The notes below the pieces were generated by a model. That model had not been told where the DNA came from and searched no databases. It worked only from the letters and a program-made list of their open reading frames with translations. The position numbers were made by a program, and so were the translations under genes. DNA of 64,000 nt from Methylocystis heyeri (GTDB lineage: Bacteria > Pseudomonadota > Alphaproteobacteria > Rhizobiales > Beijerinckiaceae): positions 62,001 through 126,000 of the forward strand of contig NZ_CP046053.1 of assembly GCF_004802635.2 (NCBI RefSeq). The letters are read 5' to 3'. This document shows, piece after piece, positions 28,360 to 36,848 of this stretch (positions within the stretch are counted from its first letter, which is position 1; each line of letters begins with the position of its first letter).

Positions 28360-28386
28360 TCGCCATCGAGGCCGCGATGGGCGCGG
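28360..28386 (+). repeat. Shared leader motif, copy 2 (upstream of DUF736 gene)
   Basis: Matches 26023-26049 at 25 of 27 positions and lies 32 bp before the DUF736 start codon. Confidence 0.65.
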
Positions 28387-28418
28387 GCTCGAAGACAGAA
28401 GATCACAGGAGAGTCATC

Positions 28419-28745
28419 ATGGCGAACATCGGTTCCTTCAAGAAGTCCGGCAACGAGTTCCACGGCGAAATCGCCACCCTGAGCGTCCAGGCGAAGGGCG
28501 TCCGCATCGTCCCCGAATCCAACCGGGCCAGCGACAACGCCCCCAGCCACCGCATCTACGTGGGCCGCGCCGTCGAAATAGGCGCAGCGTGGTCCAAGCG
28601 TTCCGCCGAGAACCGCGACTACCTCTCGGTCAAGCTGGACGATCCGAGCTTCAACGCTCCGATCTACGCCAATCTCTTCGACGACGAGGACGGCGAGGGC
28701 TTCACGCTCATCTGGTCCCGCGGCCGCAAACCCAATGGCGACTGA
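28419..28745 (+). CDS. DUF736 family protein
   Basis: A 108-residue protein matching DUF736 in size and sequence: MANIGSFKKSGNEFHGEI at the start, then SVQAKGVRIVPE, APSHRIYVGRAVEIGAAW, NRDYLSVKLDDPSFNAPIYA and FTLIWSRGRK at the end. DUF736 proteins are very common on alphaproteobacterial plasmids and integrative elements; the role is unknown but a small beta-rich single-strand-binding or regulatory protein has been suggested by gene context. ATG at 28419 follows AGGAG at 28407-28411. A hairpin follows the gene at 28758-28787. Confidence 0.93.
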   Translation: MANIGSFKKSGNEFHGEIATLSVQAKGVRIVPESNRASDNAPSHRIYVGRAVEIGAAWSKRSAENRDYLSVKLDDPSFNAPIYANLFDDEDGEGFTLIWSRGRKPNGD

Positions 28746-28757
28746 GACCAGCCGACG

Positions 28758-28787
28758 AGGCCTCGCACGGGAAACCGGGCGAGGCCT
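28758..28787 (+). terminator. Hairpin after DUF736, possible terminator
   Basis: Perfect 9-bp arms AGGCCTCGC (28758-28766) and GCGAGGCCT (28779-28787) 12 bp after the DUF736 stop. There is no T-run, so termination is uncertain. Confidence 0.5.
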
Positions 28788-28996
28788 TCAGTTCGCTGAA
28801 TCGGCTATGGCGACGCCGCGCCGTGCGCCTGACTTCTCGGCTTCACTCATCGATCCTCTTTTCCCGCGGCGCGAAACGGCCGAGCTTCTCCAAGCGGGAT
28901 GCTCAGCTTCGTGTTCACGTTCTCCTTGGCGCCGATCACGAGGCTCGCGCGCAGCTTGCGGGTCTGGCAGGATGCATGCGGACGCTGGGGGATTCG

Positions 28997-31012
28997 ATGT
29001 ATCTCAAGAAAGTCGTGCTTCGAAATTTTCGGTCGTTTGAAAACTGCGGCATTGAGCTGCAGAGGGATCTGACGGTCTTTGTCGGCGAGAACAACGGCGG
29101 CAAGAGCAATGCCATCGACGCGATACGACTGCTAACCCAGCCCCTGGGGGGGCGTCGGGAAATCTATTGCGAGACTTCCGACATCCGCTTCCAAGGCCGG
29201 TCCGACCACTTCGAACTTGAGGCGGAGTTCACCGACTTGGATGTCGGCCAGCAGGGGCGTCTGATCTCCGCGGCAGTGGACGCGAGTTTGTCGCAAGTGC
29301 GATTCGGACTGCGATATCCTGCGCTTGAGGGCGGCGAGCGCCCCGCGCTTTGGGCCGGACGCCTTGGCAACACCCCCGAGCCCGGCTGTCAAGACATGGT
29401 CCGGCACGTCTACCTTCCACCGCTGAGGGATGCCAAACGGGCCCTCGCCTCCGGAAATCCGACGCGGATCATGGCACTGCTCAAACATTTTCTGGACGGT
29501 GGGTCGCCGTCCGACCTAGCGCGTGACCTGGCAAGGGCGCCAACGCACGTAGTGCTGAACAAGGTCGACGTCGCGGTCGGCAAGGGCCTGTCAGCCCTCA
29601 CATCGGGCGTTCGCCGTCAAGCTGCAGCGCTAGGATTTGCGCCTCAGGAGCAATTGATCGACATCGCCCGCGACCTGCGGTTCAAACTTGCCGACCACGG
29701 CGTCGCACCTGAGGACTTGCGGTATTCGGGCCATGGCTACGCCAACCTCCTGTTCATGGCCACAATTGCAGTCGAACTGGAGAAGGTGAAGAACTCGGAC
29801 CTGACCTTATTCCTGGTCGAGGAGCCGGAGGCTCACCTTCACCCGCAACTTCAGGCCGCCGTGCTCGGCTTCCTTCAGGACCAAGCCGAGCAATCCCATG
29901 CCGCCAAGCCTCATAACGGTCCGGCTGGCCAGCTCCAGGTAATCGTGGCGACTCACTCGCCCAATCTCTCGGCTTGGGTGAGCAGCCAGCAGCTGGTCGT
30001 CTTCAAATCCGTCCATCTGGCTGGGGCTCAAGACAGGGGGGAGCAGGAGACGACGTCGGAGGGAGGCACCTCCTGCGACACGAGCGAAACGGCGGAGGCC
30101 GATAACGCGGTGATCGAAAGCGCGGTTGCCGAAGGCGTCAGCGACAGCCCCGATCCGGTGGAAGCGCCCGCTGTCACCGCGGCGGTAGCATCGCTTCGTC
30201 GCTCCACCCGATGCATCGCGCTGTCGCAGGTCAACTTGAATCCGCTTGAGCGCCGCAAGGTCGATCGCTATCTTGACGTCACGAAGGCCGCACTACTGTT
30301 TGGCGGCCGCGTCCTGTTGGTCGAGGGCATCGCGGAAGCGCTTCTTCTGCCGGTAATCGCGAAGCACCACGTCTTGAAGGATGATGCGGAGAAGCTGCGT
30401 CTTTTCCGATCGACCGTGTTCGTGCCGATCGATGGCGTCGACTTCGCGCCGTATGTAAATCTGCTGACCACCACGCTGGACGGCGCGCGCATCGCCGAAC
30501 GCGTCGTCGTCATGACCGACGGAGATCGCGGCACGGCCGAGCTTGACGACGACGAAGTTGACGACGCTCCGACAACGGGTAACGCCGTGTCGTCCGCCCT
30601 TACTAACGCCGATGAAACCGCGGCGACATCGCAGGCAGACACCGCGGAGCAGGAGGCCATCATTCCGGGTGCAGCCAGGAAGGTCAGTCTGGACACCGTC
30701 GCTGCGAAAAATTACGCCGCGCACTGCACCCTCGTCGTGCATTCAACGTATTCTCTGGAATCGGAGCTTTTGGAGGCGGGCAACGAGGCGATTCTTCAGC
30801 AGGCCTATCTCACCCTGCATCCGCGCTCGAAGAAGAAATGGTCCACAGCCGTGGCCCTCAGTGGCGACGAACGCGCGAAGGCTATACACAAGATCTTCAA
30901 GAACGCCCGCAAAGGCGACTTTGCACAGGTGCTGGCTCAATTGATCGAGAAAGACGCGACCTTTCAGGCACCTGATTACATTAGGAAAACCATTGAAGGA
31001 GTGGTTGAGTGA
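28997..31012 (+). CDS. gajA: GajA-like OLD-family ATPase/Toprim endonuclease (Gabija)
   Basis: A 671-residue class 2 OLD nuclease. The N-terminal ABC-type ATPase has FRSFENCGIEL and Walker A GENNGGKSN at residues 30-38, and the signature/Walker B region FLVEEPEAHLHPQLQAAVL near 273. After an acidic, Ser/Thr/Glu-rich linker (about residues 340-400) comes the Toprim nuclease: LLVEGIAEALLLPVIA near 440 with the catalytic Glu and VVMTDGDRG near 508 with the DxD pair. A second acidic insert (about residues 515-545) makes it longer than the usual ~580 residues. In Gabija, GajA is a sequence-specific nickase held off by NTPs. The stop overlaps the GajB start, so the pair is coupled. ATG at 28997; 28976 is an alternative. 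Confidence 0.85.
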   Translation: MYLKKVVLRNFRSFENCGIELQRDLTVFVGENNGGKSNAIDAIRLLTQPLGGRREIYCETSDIRFQGRSDHFELEAEFTDLDVGQQGRLISAAVDASLSQVRFGLRYPALEGGERPALWAGRLGNTPEPGCQDMVRHVYLPPLRDAKRALASGNPTRIMALLKHFLDGGSPSDLARDLARAPTHVVLNKVDVAVGKGLSALTSGVRRQAAALGFAPQEQLIDIARDLRFKLADHGVAPEDLRYSGHGYANLLFMATIAVELEKVKNSDLTLFLVEEPEAHLHPQLQAAVLGFLQDQAEQSHAAKPHNGPAGQLQVIVATHSPNLSAWVSSQQLVVFKSVHLAGAQDRGEQETTSEGGTSCDTSETAEADNAVIESAVAEGVSDSPDPVEAPAVTAAVASLRRSTRCIALSQVNLNPLERRKVDRYLDVTKAALLFGGRVLLVEGIAEALLLPVIAKHHVLKDDAEKLRLFRSTVFVPIDGVDFAPYVNLLTTTLDGARIAERVVVMTDGDRGTAELDDDEVDDAPTTGNAVSSALTNADETAATSQADTAEQEAIIPGAARKVSLDTVAAKNYAAHCTLVVHSTYSLESELLEAGNEAILQQAYLTLHPRSKKKWSTAVALSGDERAKAIHKIFKNARKGDFAQVLAQLIEKDATFQAPDYIRKTIEGVVE

Positions 31013-32736
31013 CGTCGGTCTACAAGCCGACTGACGAACAATTGAACGTCATCAGCCATGAGGGCCACGCCTTCGTGCTGGCGTGTCCCGGCGCGGGCAA
31101 GACGCGGACGATGGTTGAGCGGGCGCGGACCTTATTCTCTCGGATCGACGACCGCCGGGGCATCGCATTCCTGTCGTTCACGAATGCGGCGATCGACGAG
31201 CTGGAAGCGCGGCTGCAACGTCTAGGCGTGCTGCCCACTCCGCTCTTTCCTAGCTTCGTCGGGACTTTCGACCGGTTTTTGTGGCACTTCCTGATCGGCC
31301 CTTTTGGCGTGGGAAACAGCCGCGCCACACCTCGGCTGGTGCCCGGGAAAGGCGACTGGGAGGTCAAGCCATTCGACACGGCTCAGCCGCTGCCGCTGAA
31401 GGCGTTCGAACGATCCACGAGCAAGATCATCGCGGACGAAGTTAGAAGGCTTGGCTTCGCCCCACAAAAGGGCGCTGCTGCATGGGAGACCACGGCGAAG
31501 AAGATGATCGAAAGGTCTCGAGCGGAGGGCCTGCTGGACTTCGAAGATGTTCGAGACTGCGCCCGGGAGAGACTGACCGATCCCGATTTCGCAGCCAGGT
31601 TGGGAGCGGCGTTGGCGGGGCGTTTCCGGGAGGTCGTGGTAGACGAGGCCCAGGACTGCAATCCCGCCGACCTCCAGATCGTGGACTGGCTACGCGGAAC
31701 GGGTATGAGGGTCAAACTTATCTGCGACCCAAATCAAGCGATTTACGCGTTCCGCGGCGGCGTGACGGATGAGCTCCTAGCCTACTCCAAAAAGTTTGAC
31801 CGAGAAGATCAACTGACCATGAGTGGGAACTTCCGCTCTTCGCCCGCGATCTGCGCGGCGATTTCCCAACTGCGTCCCCCGCACGCGCGGGGCACGCCTG
31901 ATGTGGCCGTCGGGCCAAATAAGCATGATCCGTCACCCGTCTATATTCTGTCGTATGGCGGCGCAGGCGTGCCGACCAGCATCGGCCGAAAGTTCCAGGA
32001 ACTAACCGAGAGCCTCGGCGAGCTAGCATATGCTACGCCCGTGCTCGCCTCCACTTGGCAGAGTGCGAGCAAGGCAGCTGGAAGGCCCGTCGTCGACCCC
32101 GGAGGCGATAAGACCCTGCTGCTGGCCGATGCGGTGATGCACTTTCACTTCGCTTTCGAGGCGGGAAACCGCAGGCGGGCACTAACCAGGCTCCACCGAT
32201 CAGTTCTGCTCGTTCGGGGTGCCATTGCCAAGAAGTCCGACTACCAGGATCACATCGAGGCCCAAGGACTGCATGATGGCCGCTGGCGCGCCGAGATCAT
32301 CGGACTTGGAGAAGCATTGCAGCTCCGCCCAGGGGAAACTGATTATCAATGGTTGGATCGCGCAAGACAACTTCTGGACCACGACTTGATTGGAAGCTCG
32401 ACCATCAAGAACCGGCTGCATGCCCATGTGGACCTGAAGACAATGCTCGTGGCTCCGTCCACGAACGACCTTCCCGCTCGCTCGATCCATTCCGTGAAAG
32501 GTTTAGAGTTCCCCGCGGTCTGCGTCGTCCTCACGAGCAAGGGGGCCGGCAGCATCCTAGATGTGCTTGAGGGCAAATCGACCGCTGCAGAGCCGATGGA
32601 GCAGGCGCGGAAGATCTATGTCGCAGCATCACGAGCGGAGCGGCGCTTGGCCATCGCAACACCGAAGAGCCAAGCGAACCGGCTGCAGCAGGTTCTTGAT
32701 GCGGACGGCCGTAGCGTTGAGATCATCGCGATCTAG
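31009..32736 (+). CDS. gajB: GajB-like UvrD/Rep-type helicase (Gabija)
   Basis: A 575-residue SF1A helicase. Visible motifs are the Q-motif region YKPTDEQLNVI, Walker A ACPGAGKTRTM near residue 29, motif Ia/III FLSFTNAAIDELEARL, the Walker B/DEAQ motif VVDEAQDCNPADLQIV near 207, NQAIYAFRGG, and the C-terminal VKGLEFPAVCVVL and YVAASRAERRL motifs. The GTG start (31009) overlaps the GajA stop with GAAGGAG eight bases upstream. Gabija needs both proteins; GajB is thought to be activated by DNA ends made by GajA and to consume NTP/dNTPs. At 575 residues it is somewhat longer than the usual ~490. The OLD plus UvrD-like pair is the standard Gabija layout. Confidence 0.85.
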   Translation: MTSVYKPTDEQLNVISHEGHAFVLACPGAGKTRTMVERARTLFSRIDDRRGIAFLSFTNAAIDELEARLQRLGVLPTPLFPSFVGTFDRFLWHFLIGPFGVGNSRATPRLVPGKGDWEVKPFDTAQPLPLKAFERSTSKIIADEVRRLGFAPQKGAAAWETTAKKMIERSRAEGLLDFEDVRDCARERLTDPDFAARLGAALAGRFREVVVDEAQDCNPADLQIVDWLRGTGMRVKLICDPNQAIYAFRGGVTDELLAYSKKFDREDQLTMSGNFRSSPAICAAISQLRPPHARGTPDVAVGPNKHDPSPVYILSYGGAGVPTSIGRKFQELTESLGELAYATPVLASTWQSASKAAGRPVVDPGGDKTLLLADAVMHFHFAFEAGNRRRALTRLHRSVLLVRGAIAKKSDYQDHIEAQGLHDGRWRAEIIGLGEALQLRPGETDYQWLDRARQLLDHDLIGSSTIKNRLHAHVDLKTMLVAPSTNDLPARSIHSVKGLEFPAVCVVLTSKGAGSILDVLEGKSTAAEPMEQARKIYVAASRAERRLAIATPKSQANRLQQVLDADGRSVEIIAI

Positions 32737-33184
32737 GCCGACACAACCGGACGTCACGAAGGTCGTCTAAGGGTGTCATCTTCGCCCGTCTGCCCTTCCT
32801 CACAGCGCGCCCGCTCATCCTCCAAAAGCGTCCTCGACAAAGAACATGACGAATCGCAAGTTCGCCAAATCCGCCGACCAAGTCGTGGACGTGACGCCGG
32901 GGAACGAGAGAGCGCACGCGATGAATGATCCTGACGATCATCTCCCCATTCCCGCCGCCCTATGCTCGCGCCAGTCTGGCGACACTTAGACGCGCCCTGA
33001 CCCGCACGCAACGAAAACGAAGCGTCGCGCGCCCGCGATGGCCGGAGAGGGCGGTTCAGGCGCGAGACTGATCGCGGCGAAGCCGATGGGCGTCGATCGC
33101 AGGCACATCGGATTGCGGCACGTCACCCATGCGCCGGAGACGCCTTGGGATTGAAGATCGGCGATTGTGGGAGGGACGATAGTC
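32737..33184. other. Gene-free gap after Gabija
   Basis: Only Arg-rich shadow frames are seen, and no clear terminator or promoter. It probably marks the right edge of the Gabija insertion. Confidence 0.35.
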
Positions 33185-33694
33185 ATGCAGAATCGGAACC
33201 TACCCAATGTCGAGATTCGGCGCGAGATGGAACGAACACTGATACTCGCAGCGCTGGTGGCGTGGACGTGGCCGGTAATTGCTGCCGATCTCCCGACTAA
33301 TCCCGCCGTAACGCAAGTGACGATCGCGACCACGATATGCGTTTCAGGCTGGACGAAGACCGTTCGCCCGTCCGCATGGGAGACCGCGCGCATTAAGATC
33401 AAGCTGATTCGGGAGTTGGAACTTCCCGAAGAGCTTCTGACAGACTTCGAACTTGACCACAGGATACCCCTCGCGCTCGGCGGCGCGCCATCGGACTCAA
33501 GAAACTTAGAGCTTCAGCCATGGGATGAAGCCGGCGACAAAGACGCTGTAGAGGCCTGCTTGTCGCGCGCTGTTTGCGCTGGCAAGATCGGACTGGACGA
33601 AGCGCGCCGGCGCATATGGGGCGATTGGCGGCACGCAGGCGCCGGCTGCGATGCGGGAAATGATGGGGTGGAGAGGTCAAGCAAACCGAGATGA
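33185..33694 (+). CDS. Exported HNH-like protein
   Basis: A 169-residue protein with an N-terminal hydrophobic segment (TLILAALVAWTWPVIAADLP) that looks like a cleavable signal peptide, and a C-terminal HNH-type motif ELDHRIPLALGGAPSDSRNLELQPW. The DHxxPLxxGG...NLxxQ pattern is that of the HNH fold. Cys residues near the mature N-terminus (TTICVSGW) and C-terminus may form a disulfide, consistent with export. Start at 33185 has a good GGGAGG site; an ATG at 33227 would give a shorter leader. Small exported HNH proteins like this are common in alphaproteobacteria and phages, with no settled function. A nuclease acting in the periplasm is one possibility. Confidence 0.65.
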   Translation: MQNRNLPNVEIRREMERTLILAALVAWTWPVIAADLPTNPAVTQVTIATTICVSGWTKTVRPSAWETARIKIKLIRELELPEELLTDFELDHRIPLALGGAPSDSRNLELQPWDEAGDKDAVEACLSRAVCAGKIGLDEARRRIWGDWRHAGAGCDAGNDGVERSSKPR

Positions 33695-33812
33695 GGACGC
33701 CGAGCGCCGGTGGCGCGTGCTTCCGTTGAGGGAGCGATACCGCTGGACGGAATTGGGCGTAACACTTGCCGCAGTCGCTGCGATCTCGGCGCTGTTTTTC
33801 TTTCTGAGATAA
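33660..33812 (+). CDS. Small single-helix membrane protein, 50 aa
   Basis: Overlaps the 3' end of the HNH-like gene by 35 bp in another frame, so it may be translated by reinitiation. A charged N-terminus (MMGWRGQANRDEDAERRWR) is followed by one membrane helix ending LAAVAAISALFFFLR. Two ATG codons in a row open the frame, and the sequence GATGCGGGAA precedes them. A one-helix protein next to an exported HNH nuclease-like protein could be an immunity or anchoring factor; that is only an idea. It may also be a chance frame, but the clean helix and the stop right after it favour a real gene. Confidence 0.45.
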   Translation: MMGWRGQANRDEDAERRWRVLPLRERYRWTELGVTLAAVAAISALFFFLR

Positions 33813-33921
33813 CGCAAGCGTCCGGTGAGGACCACGGTCAGGCTTCGAGCCTCAAAGTCGAGCTGTCGTCGGCTTGCAACCCGTGACCGAATGGAATGTC
33901 ATCGTCAGCGCCGTCGCGCAT

Positions 33922-34016
33922 GGGGTCGTTTGCGGGAGGGGGCGAAAAGCTACGCTAACGCGCGCATGATATTGAATTCATATGGTTAGGCCGAATTGAG
34001 TGGGAAAGAGGGAGTA
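33922..34016 (+). repeat. Tn3-family left inverted repeat, 95 bp
   Basis: Pairs with 40034-40128 at 91 of 95 positions. The first 38 bp follow the Tn3-family terminal pattern; the extra 57 bp, including TTGAATTCATATGG, are also shared by both ends. Confidence 0.9.
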
Positions 34017-34147
34017 AGGTTCGGTCGGTTGTAAATAGGAGCGCTTGAGCCCGCTCGGCAAATTCCGCCTTGAACGGACCTTCCGGTGTGGACTTCCTTG
34101 TCAACATCATCCATGGATTGAGGTAATTTAAGCGGAGATGACGTTCG

Positions 34148-34627
34148 ATGCCCCAAGGTGATGACGAAGGATTTTTGGACCAATATGGCCGATTGAGAGA
34201 ACAGATAGCTAAATATTCGCATGAAGAACAGCGGCAGTTCTACGCTGGCGTAGGGGGTGCCTTCATGAGGGTGGGCATTGGCGTTATTGATTTATTATAT
34301 AAGATTAAGCGAGGGAAGACAGCGGGTGAAATCACAAAATCTGATATAATCGAACGATGCATTGAGACTCTTGGTGTTAAATGCGATCATATGTACACCA
34401 GATTTCGAGATATACCTTACATCGACTTTCTGATCTACATCCGGGATAATAACTGTAGAATGGCAGAGCCAAATCCTGACTGCGGATATGAGATTGAATT
34501 TGAATGTGTTATAAAGGGGCATCTATTTAATGTGTTTGTAGACCGTGAGCTTATAGATGGGATCGATTATGGAGATTGGTCATTGGCGCGGGTAACACTT
34601 CGGAGGCCCTTGCCGGGGCGGAAGTGA
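34148..34627 (+). CDS. Unknown 159-aa protein, low GC
   Basis: An acidic, soluble protein in a stretch clearly richer in A/T than the rest of the window (ATA, TTA and AGA codons are frequent), so it was probably brought in by the Tn3-type unit. It opens MPQGDDEGFLDQYGRLREQI and has a Cys-containing middle (CIETLGVKCDHMY, PDCGYEIEFECVIKG). No catalytic motif, signal peptide or membrane helix is seen. It lies just inside the left inverted repeat, in cargo position, with no obvious partner in the same direction. Function unknown. Confidence 0.65.
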   Translation: MPQGDDEGFLDQYGRLREQIAKYSHEEQRQFYAGVGGAFMRVGIGVIDLLYKIKRGKTAGEITKSDIIERCIETLGVKCDHMYTRFRDIPYIDFLIYIRDNNCRMAEPNPDCGYEIEFECVIKGHLFNVFVDRELIDGIDYGDWSLARVTLRRPLPGRK

Positions 34628-34638
34628 GGCGGATGTAG

Positions 34639-35181
34639 TTATATATATGTGGATCTGCCTGTTGGCCTACCAAGCTCGGTGAGCATTCTGTATTGGACAA
34701 CTTCGTTATAATTCACAGGTGAGAAGCATGCCAGGTTGTTGTTCGCAACTAATGCTTCTATAGCTCTGTATGATGCAAGATGAACATGTAATTTCTGCCT
34801 GCATGAAATTTCGCATTCCGCCGCAATCACTGGCTCTGCAAGCTCGTAGCTGCCTTTAGTTTTCCATTTTTTAAGTCCTTCTATAAATAATTCTGCCTCT
34901 TCTGGATTATTAGCTAAGTAAATCATAATATATCGTCCACACAACTCAGCTTCATTACTGGTGAAGTATGACCCGTATTTTATCGGAACATCGAGCGACA
35001 AGAAGAATGCTGCAAAGTTATTTTTAAATAATGGCTCCAGATGCGCCGCGTTTTTTTCGCGTTGCTCGATCGCTCTTATTTTGTCTTTGGCATTTTTGGC
35101 GGCAAGAATCCACCAGATAACAAGCGAAGCCCCGAATGTCGGCCATGCTAACACAAGAGCGATCACGAACAGAAATCCCAC
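34639..35181 (-). CDS. Unknown membrane-anchored 180-aa protein, low GC
   Basis: Starts with a long hydrophobic stretch (GFLFVIALVLAWPTFGASLV then IWWIL) that would make one or two membrane helices, followed by a charged stretch (AKDKIRAIEQREKNAAH) and a helical soluble domain with Cys and His residues. I chose the GTG at 35181 because a promoter-like sequence (35211-35240) lies just upstream; longer frames run into the neighbouring IS. It is AT-rich and convergent with the 34148 gene (11 bp between stops). Function unknown. The IS at 35246 inserted just upstream of the promoter. Confidence 0.55.
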   Translation of the reverse strand: MGFLFVIALVLAWPTFGASLVIWWILAAKNAKDKIRAIEQREKNAAHLEPLFKNNFAAFFLSLDVPIKYGSYFTSNEAELCGRYIMIYLANNPEEAELFIEGLKKWKTKGSYELAEPVIAAECEISCRQKLHVHLASYRAIEALVANNNLACFSPVNYNEVVQYRMLTELGRPTGRSTYI

Positions 35182-35210
35182 GGCGTTGCCCCAGCTTACG
35201 GTCAAGGCGC

Positions 35211-35240
35211 ATTCTATTCGTCTCGGGCGAACGTCCGCAA
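35211..35240 (-). promoter_or_regulatory. Promoter-like repeat, copy 1
   Basis: On the minus strand TTGCGG (35240-35235), an 18-bp spacer and TAGAAT (35216-35211). A near-identical copy lies at 38918-38947 upstream of another minus-strand gene. Confidence 0.5.
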
Positions 35241-35245
35241 CGGGG

Positions 35246-36782
35246 CGATTGTGTTGAAAAACTCCCCTTGAGTGCGGCTCCGCGTCCTGATTCACTTCTT
35301 CTGGCGACAGGAGATTCGGTCGATGATGGGCGAACGCACAGTTATGCAGGAGGCGCTGTTTTACGGCTTCAGCCTGGAGCGGCACGTCCCCAACGAACAC
35401 ATGCTGCGCAAGATCGATCGGTTCGTCGATCTGTCAGGCCTTCGAGCGGAACTTGAGCCTTATTACAGCAACGTTGGCCGTCCCTCGATCGATCCGGAGT
35501 TGATGATCCGAATGCTGCTGGTGGGCTATTGCTACGGCATCCGTTCCGAGCGGCGGCTGTGTGACGAAGTTCACCTCAATCTAGCCTATCGCTGGTTCTG
35601 CCGATTGGGGCTCGACGGCGACGTTCCGGATCACTCGACCTTTTCCAAAAACCGCCATGGCCGTTTCCGCGACAGCGATCTTTTGCGGCGGCTGTTCGAA
35701 ACGGTAGTGGCCCGCTGCATGAGCGAAGGGCTGGTAGGCGGCGAAGCCTTCGCCGTCGACGGCAGCATCATCGTCGCCGACGCTCACCGTCAACGCGGCG
35801 TGGTAAATTCCAGCGCCTTGGAGCCGGACTCAAACCGCGCGGTCACAGAATATCTGTCCGTTCTCGACGATGCGGCCTTCGGCGGCGCGACGCCGGTCGA
35901 GCCAAAGTTCGTCTCGCCCACCGATCCGGCGGCCCGCTGGACCGCAGCGCGCGGCGGCCCTGCCGTTTACGCCTATGCCGACAATTATTTAATCGACCTC
36001 AAACACGCGGTGATCATGGACGTTGAGGCCACCACCGCCGTGCGTCAGGCGGAGGTCACCGCCGCCAAGACGATGATTGAGCGAACCGCCGACCGGCTTG
36101 AAGTTACGCCTTCGCGTTTGGCGGCGGATACAGGTTACGGATCGGCTGAGATGCTCGCTTGGCTCGTCGACGAACGCGGGATCGAGCCGCACATTCCAGT
36201 GTTCGACAAATCGGAGCGCACAGACGGGACCTTTTCACGCGCCGATTTTGCGTACTACAAAGAAAGCGACGTCTATGTCTGCCCAGCTGGAAAGCAATTA
36301 CAAAAATACCGGCGCGCATTCGCCACGCCGCGGACTGGCGTAGACAAGGACAACACGGTCCGCTACCGCGCCAGCAAGCTCGACTGCGACGCCTGCGAGC
36401 TGAAAGCCAAGTGCTGCCCGAACACTCCGGCGCGCAAAATTCCGCGCTCCATTCATGAGGCCGCTCGCGATGTCGCGCGCGCCATCGCCAAGACTGACGC
36501 CTACATCATCTCGCGCCGAGAGCGAAAGAAGGTCGAGATGCTGTTCGCTCACCTCAAACGTATCCTCAGGCTTGACCGATTGCGGCTTCGCGGTCCCTGG
36601 GGCGCGCGCGATGAGTTCCTACTCGCAGCGACCGCCCAGAATTTGCGGAAAATGGCCAAGCTGATCCCCGCACAAGCGCCAATCATAGCCGCATGAGGCG
36701 CCAAGGCCCTCATCAACCTTCGCGGCAATCGTCATTGATCGCGCCCAACGCCAGACAGCGGTCGAGTTTTTCAACACAATCG
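35246..36782 (+). mobile_element. IS1182-like insertion sequence, about 1.54 kb
   Basis: Terminal inverted repeats CGATTGTGTTGAAAAACTC at 35246-35264 and in reverse at 36764-36782 are identical over 19 bp and enclose one transposase. No convincing direct target duplication is seen outside them. It lies immediately upstream of a promoter-like repeat in the Tn3-type unit. Confidence 0.85.
35323..36696 (+). CDS. IS1182-family DDE transposase
   Basis: A 457-residue transposase with the N-terminal domain of IS1182/IS5-type enzymes (ELEPYYSNVGRPSIDPELMIRMLLVGYCYGI) and VPDHSTFSKNR. The DDE catalytic core shows AVDGSIIVADA (first Asp), AADTGYGSAEMLAWL (second Asp) and RRERKKVEMLFAHLKRIL (Glu). A Cys cluster (CDACELKAKCCP) before the final Glu is a zinc-ribbon-like insert seen in this family. 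ATG at 35323 after AGGAG at 35310-35314. It looks full length and intact. Confidence 0.9.
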   Translation: MMGERTVMQEALFYGFSLERHVPNEHMLRKIDRFVDLSGLRAELEPYYSNVGRPSIDPELMIRMLLVGYCYGIRSERRLCDEVHLNLAYRWFCRLGLDGDVPDHSTFSKNRHGRFRDSDLLRRLFETVVARCMSEGLVGGEAFAVDGSIIVADAHRQRGVVNSSALEPDSNRAVTEYLSVLDDAAFGGATPVEPKFVSPTDPAARWTAARGGPAVYAYADNYLIDLKHAVIMDVEATTAVRQAEVTAAKTMIERTADRLEVTPSRLAADTGYGSAEMLAWLVDERGIEPHIPVFDKSERTDGTFSRADFAYYKESDVYVCPAGKQLQKYRRAFATPRTGVDKDNTVRYRASKLDCDACELKAKCCPNTPARKIPRSIHEAARDVARAIAKTDAYIISRRERKKVEMLFAHLKRILRLDRLRLRGPWGARDEFLLAATAQNLRKMAKLIPAQAPIIAA

Positions 36783-36848
36783 GGCGTTTCCTGCCTTTCC
36801 GCTGCCCTCTTGGGGGCGCACACGACGATCCGTTAAAAACTGCACGCT

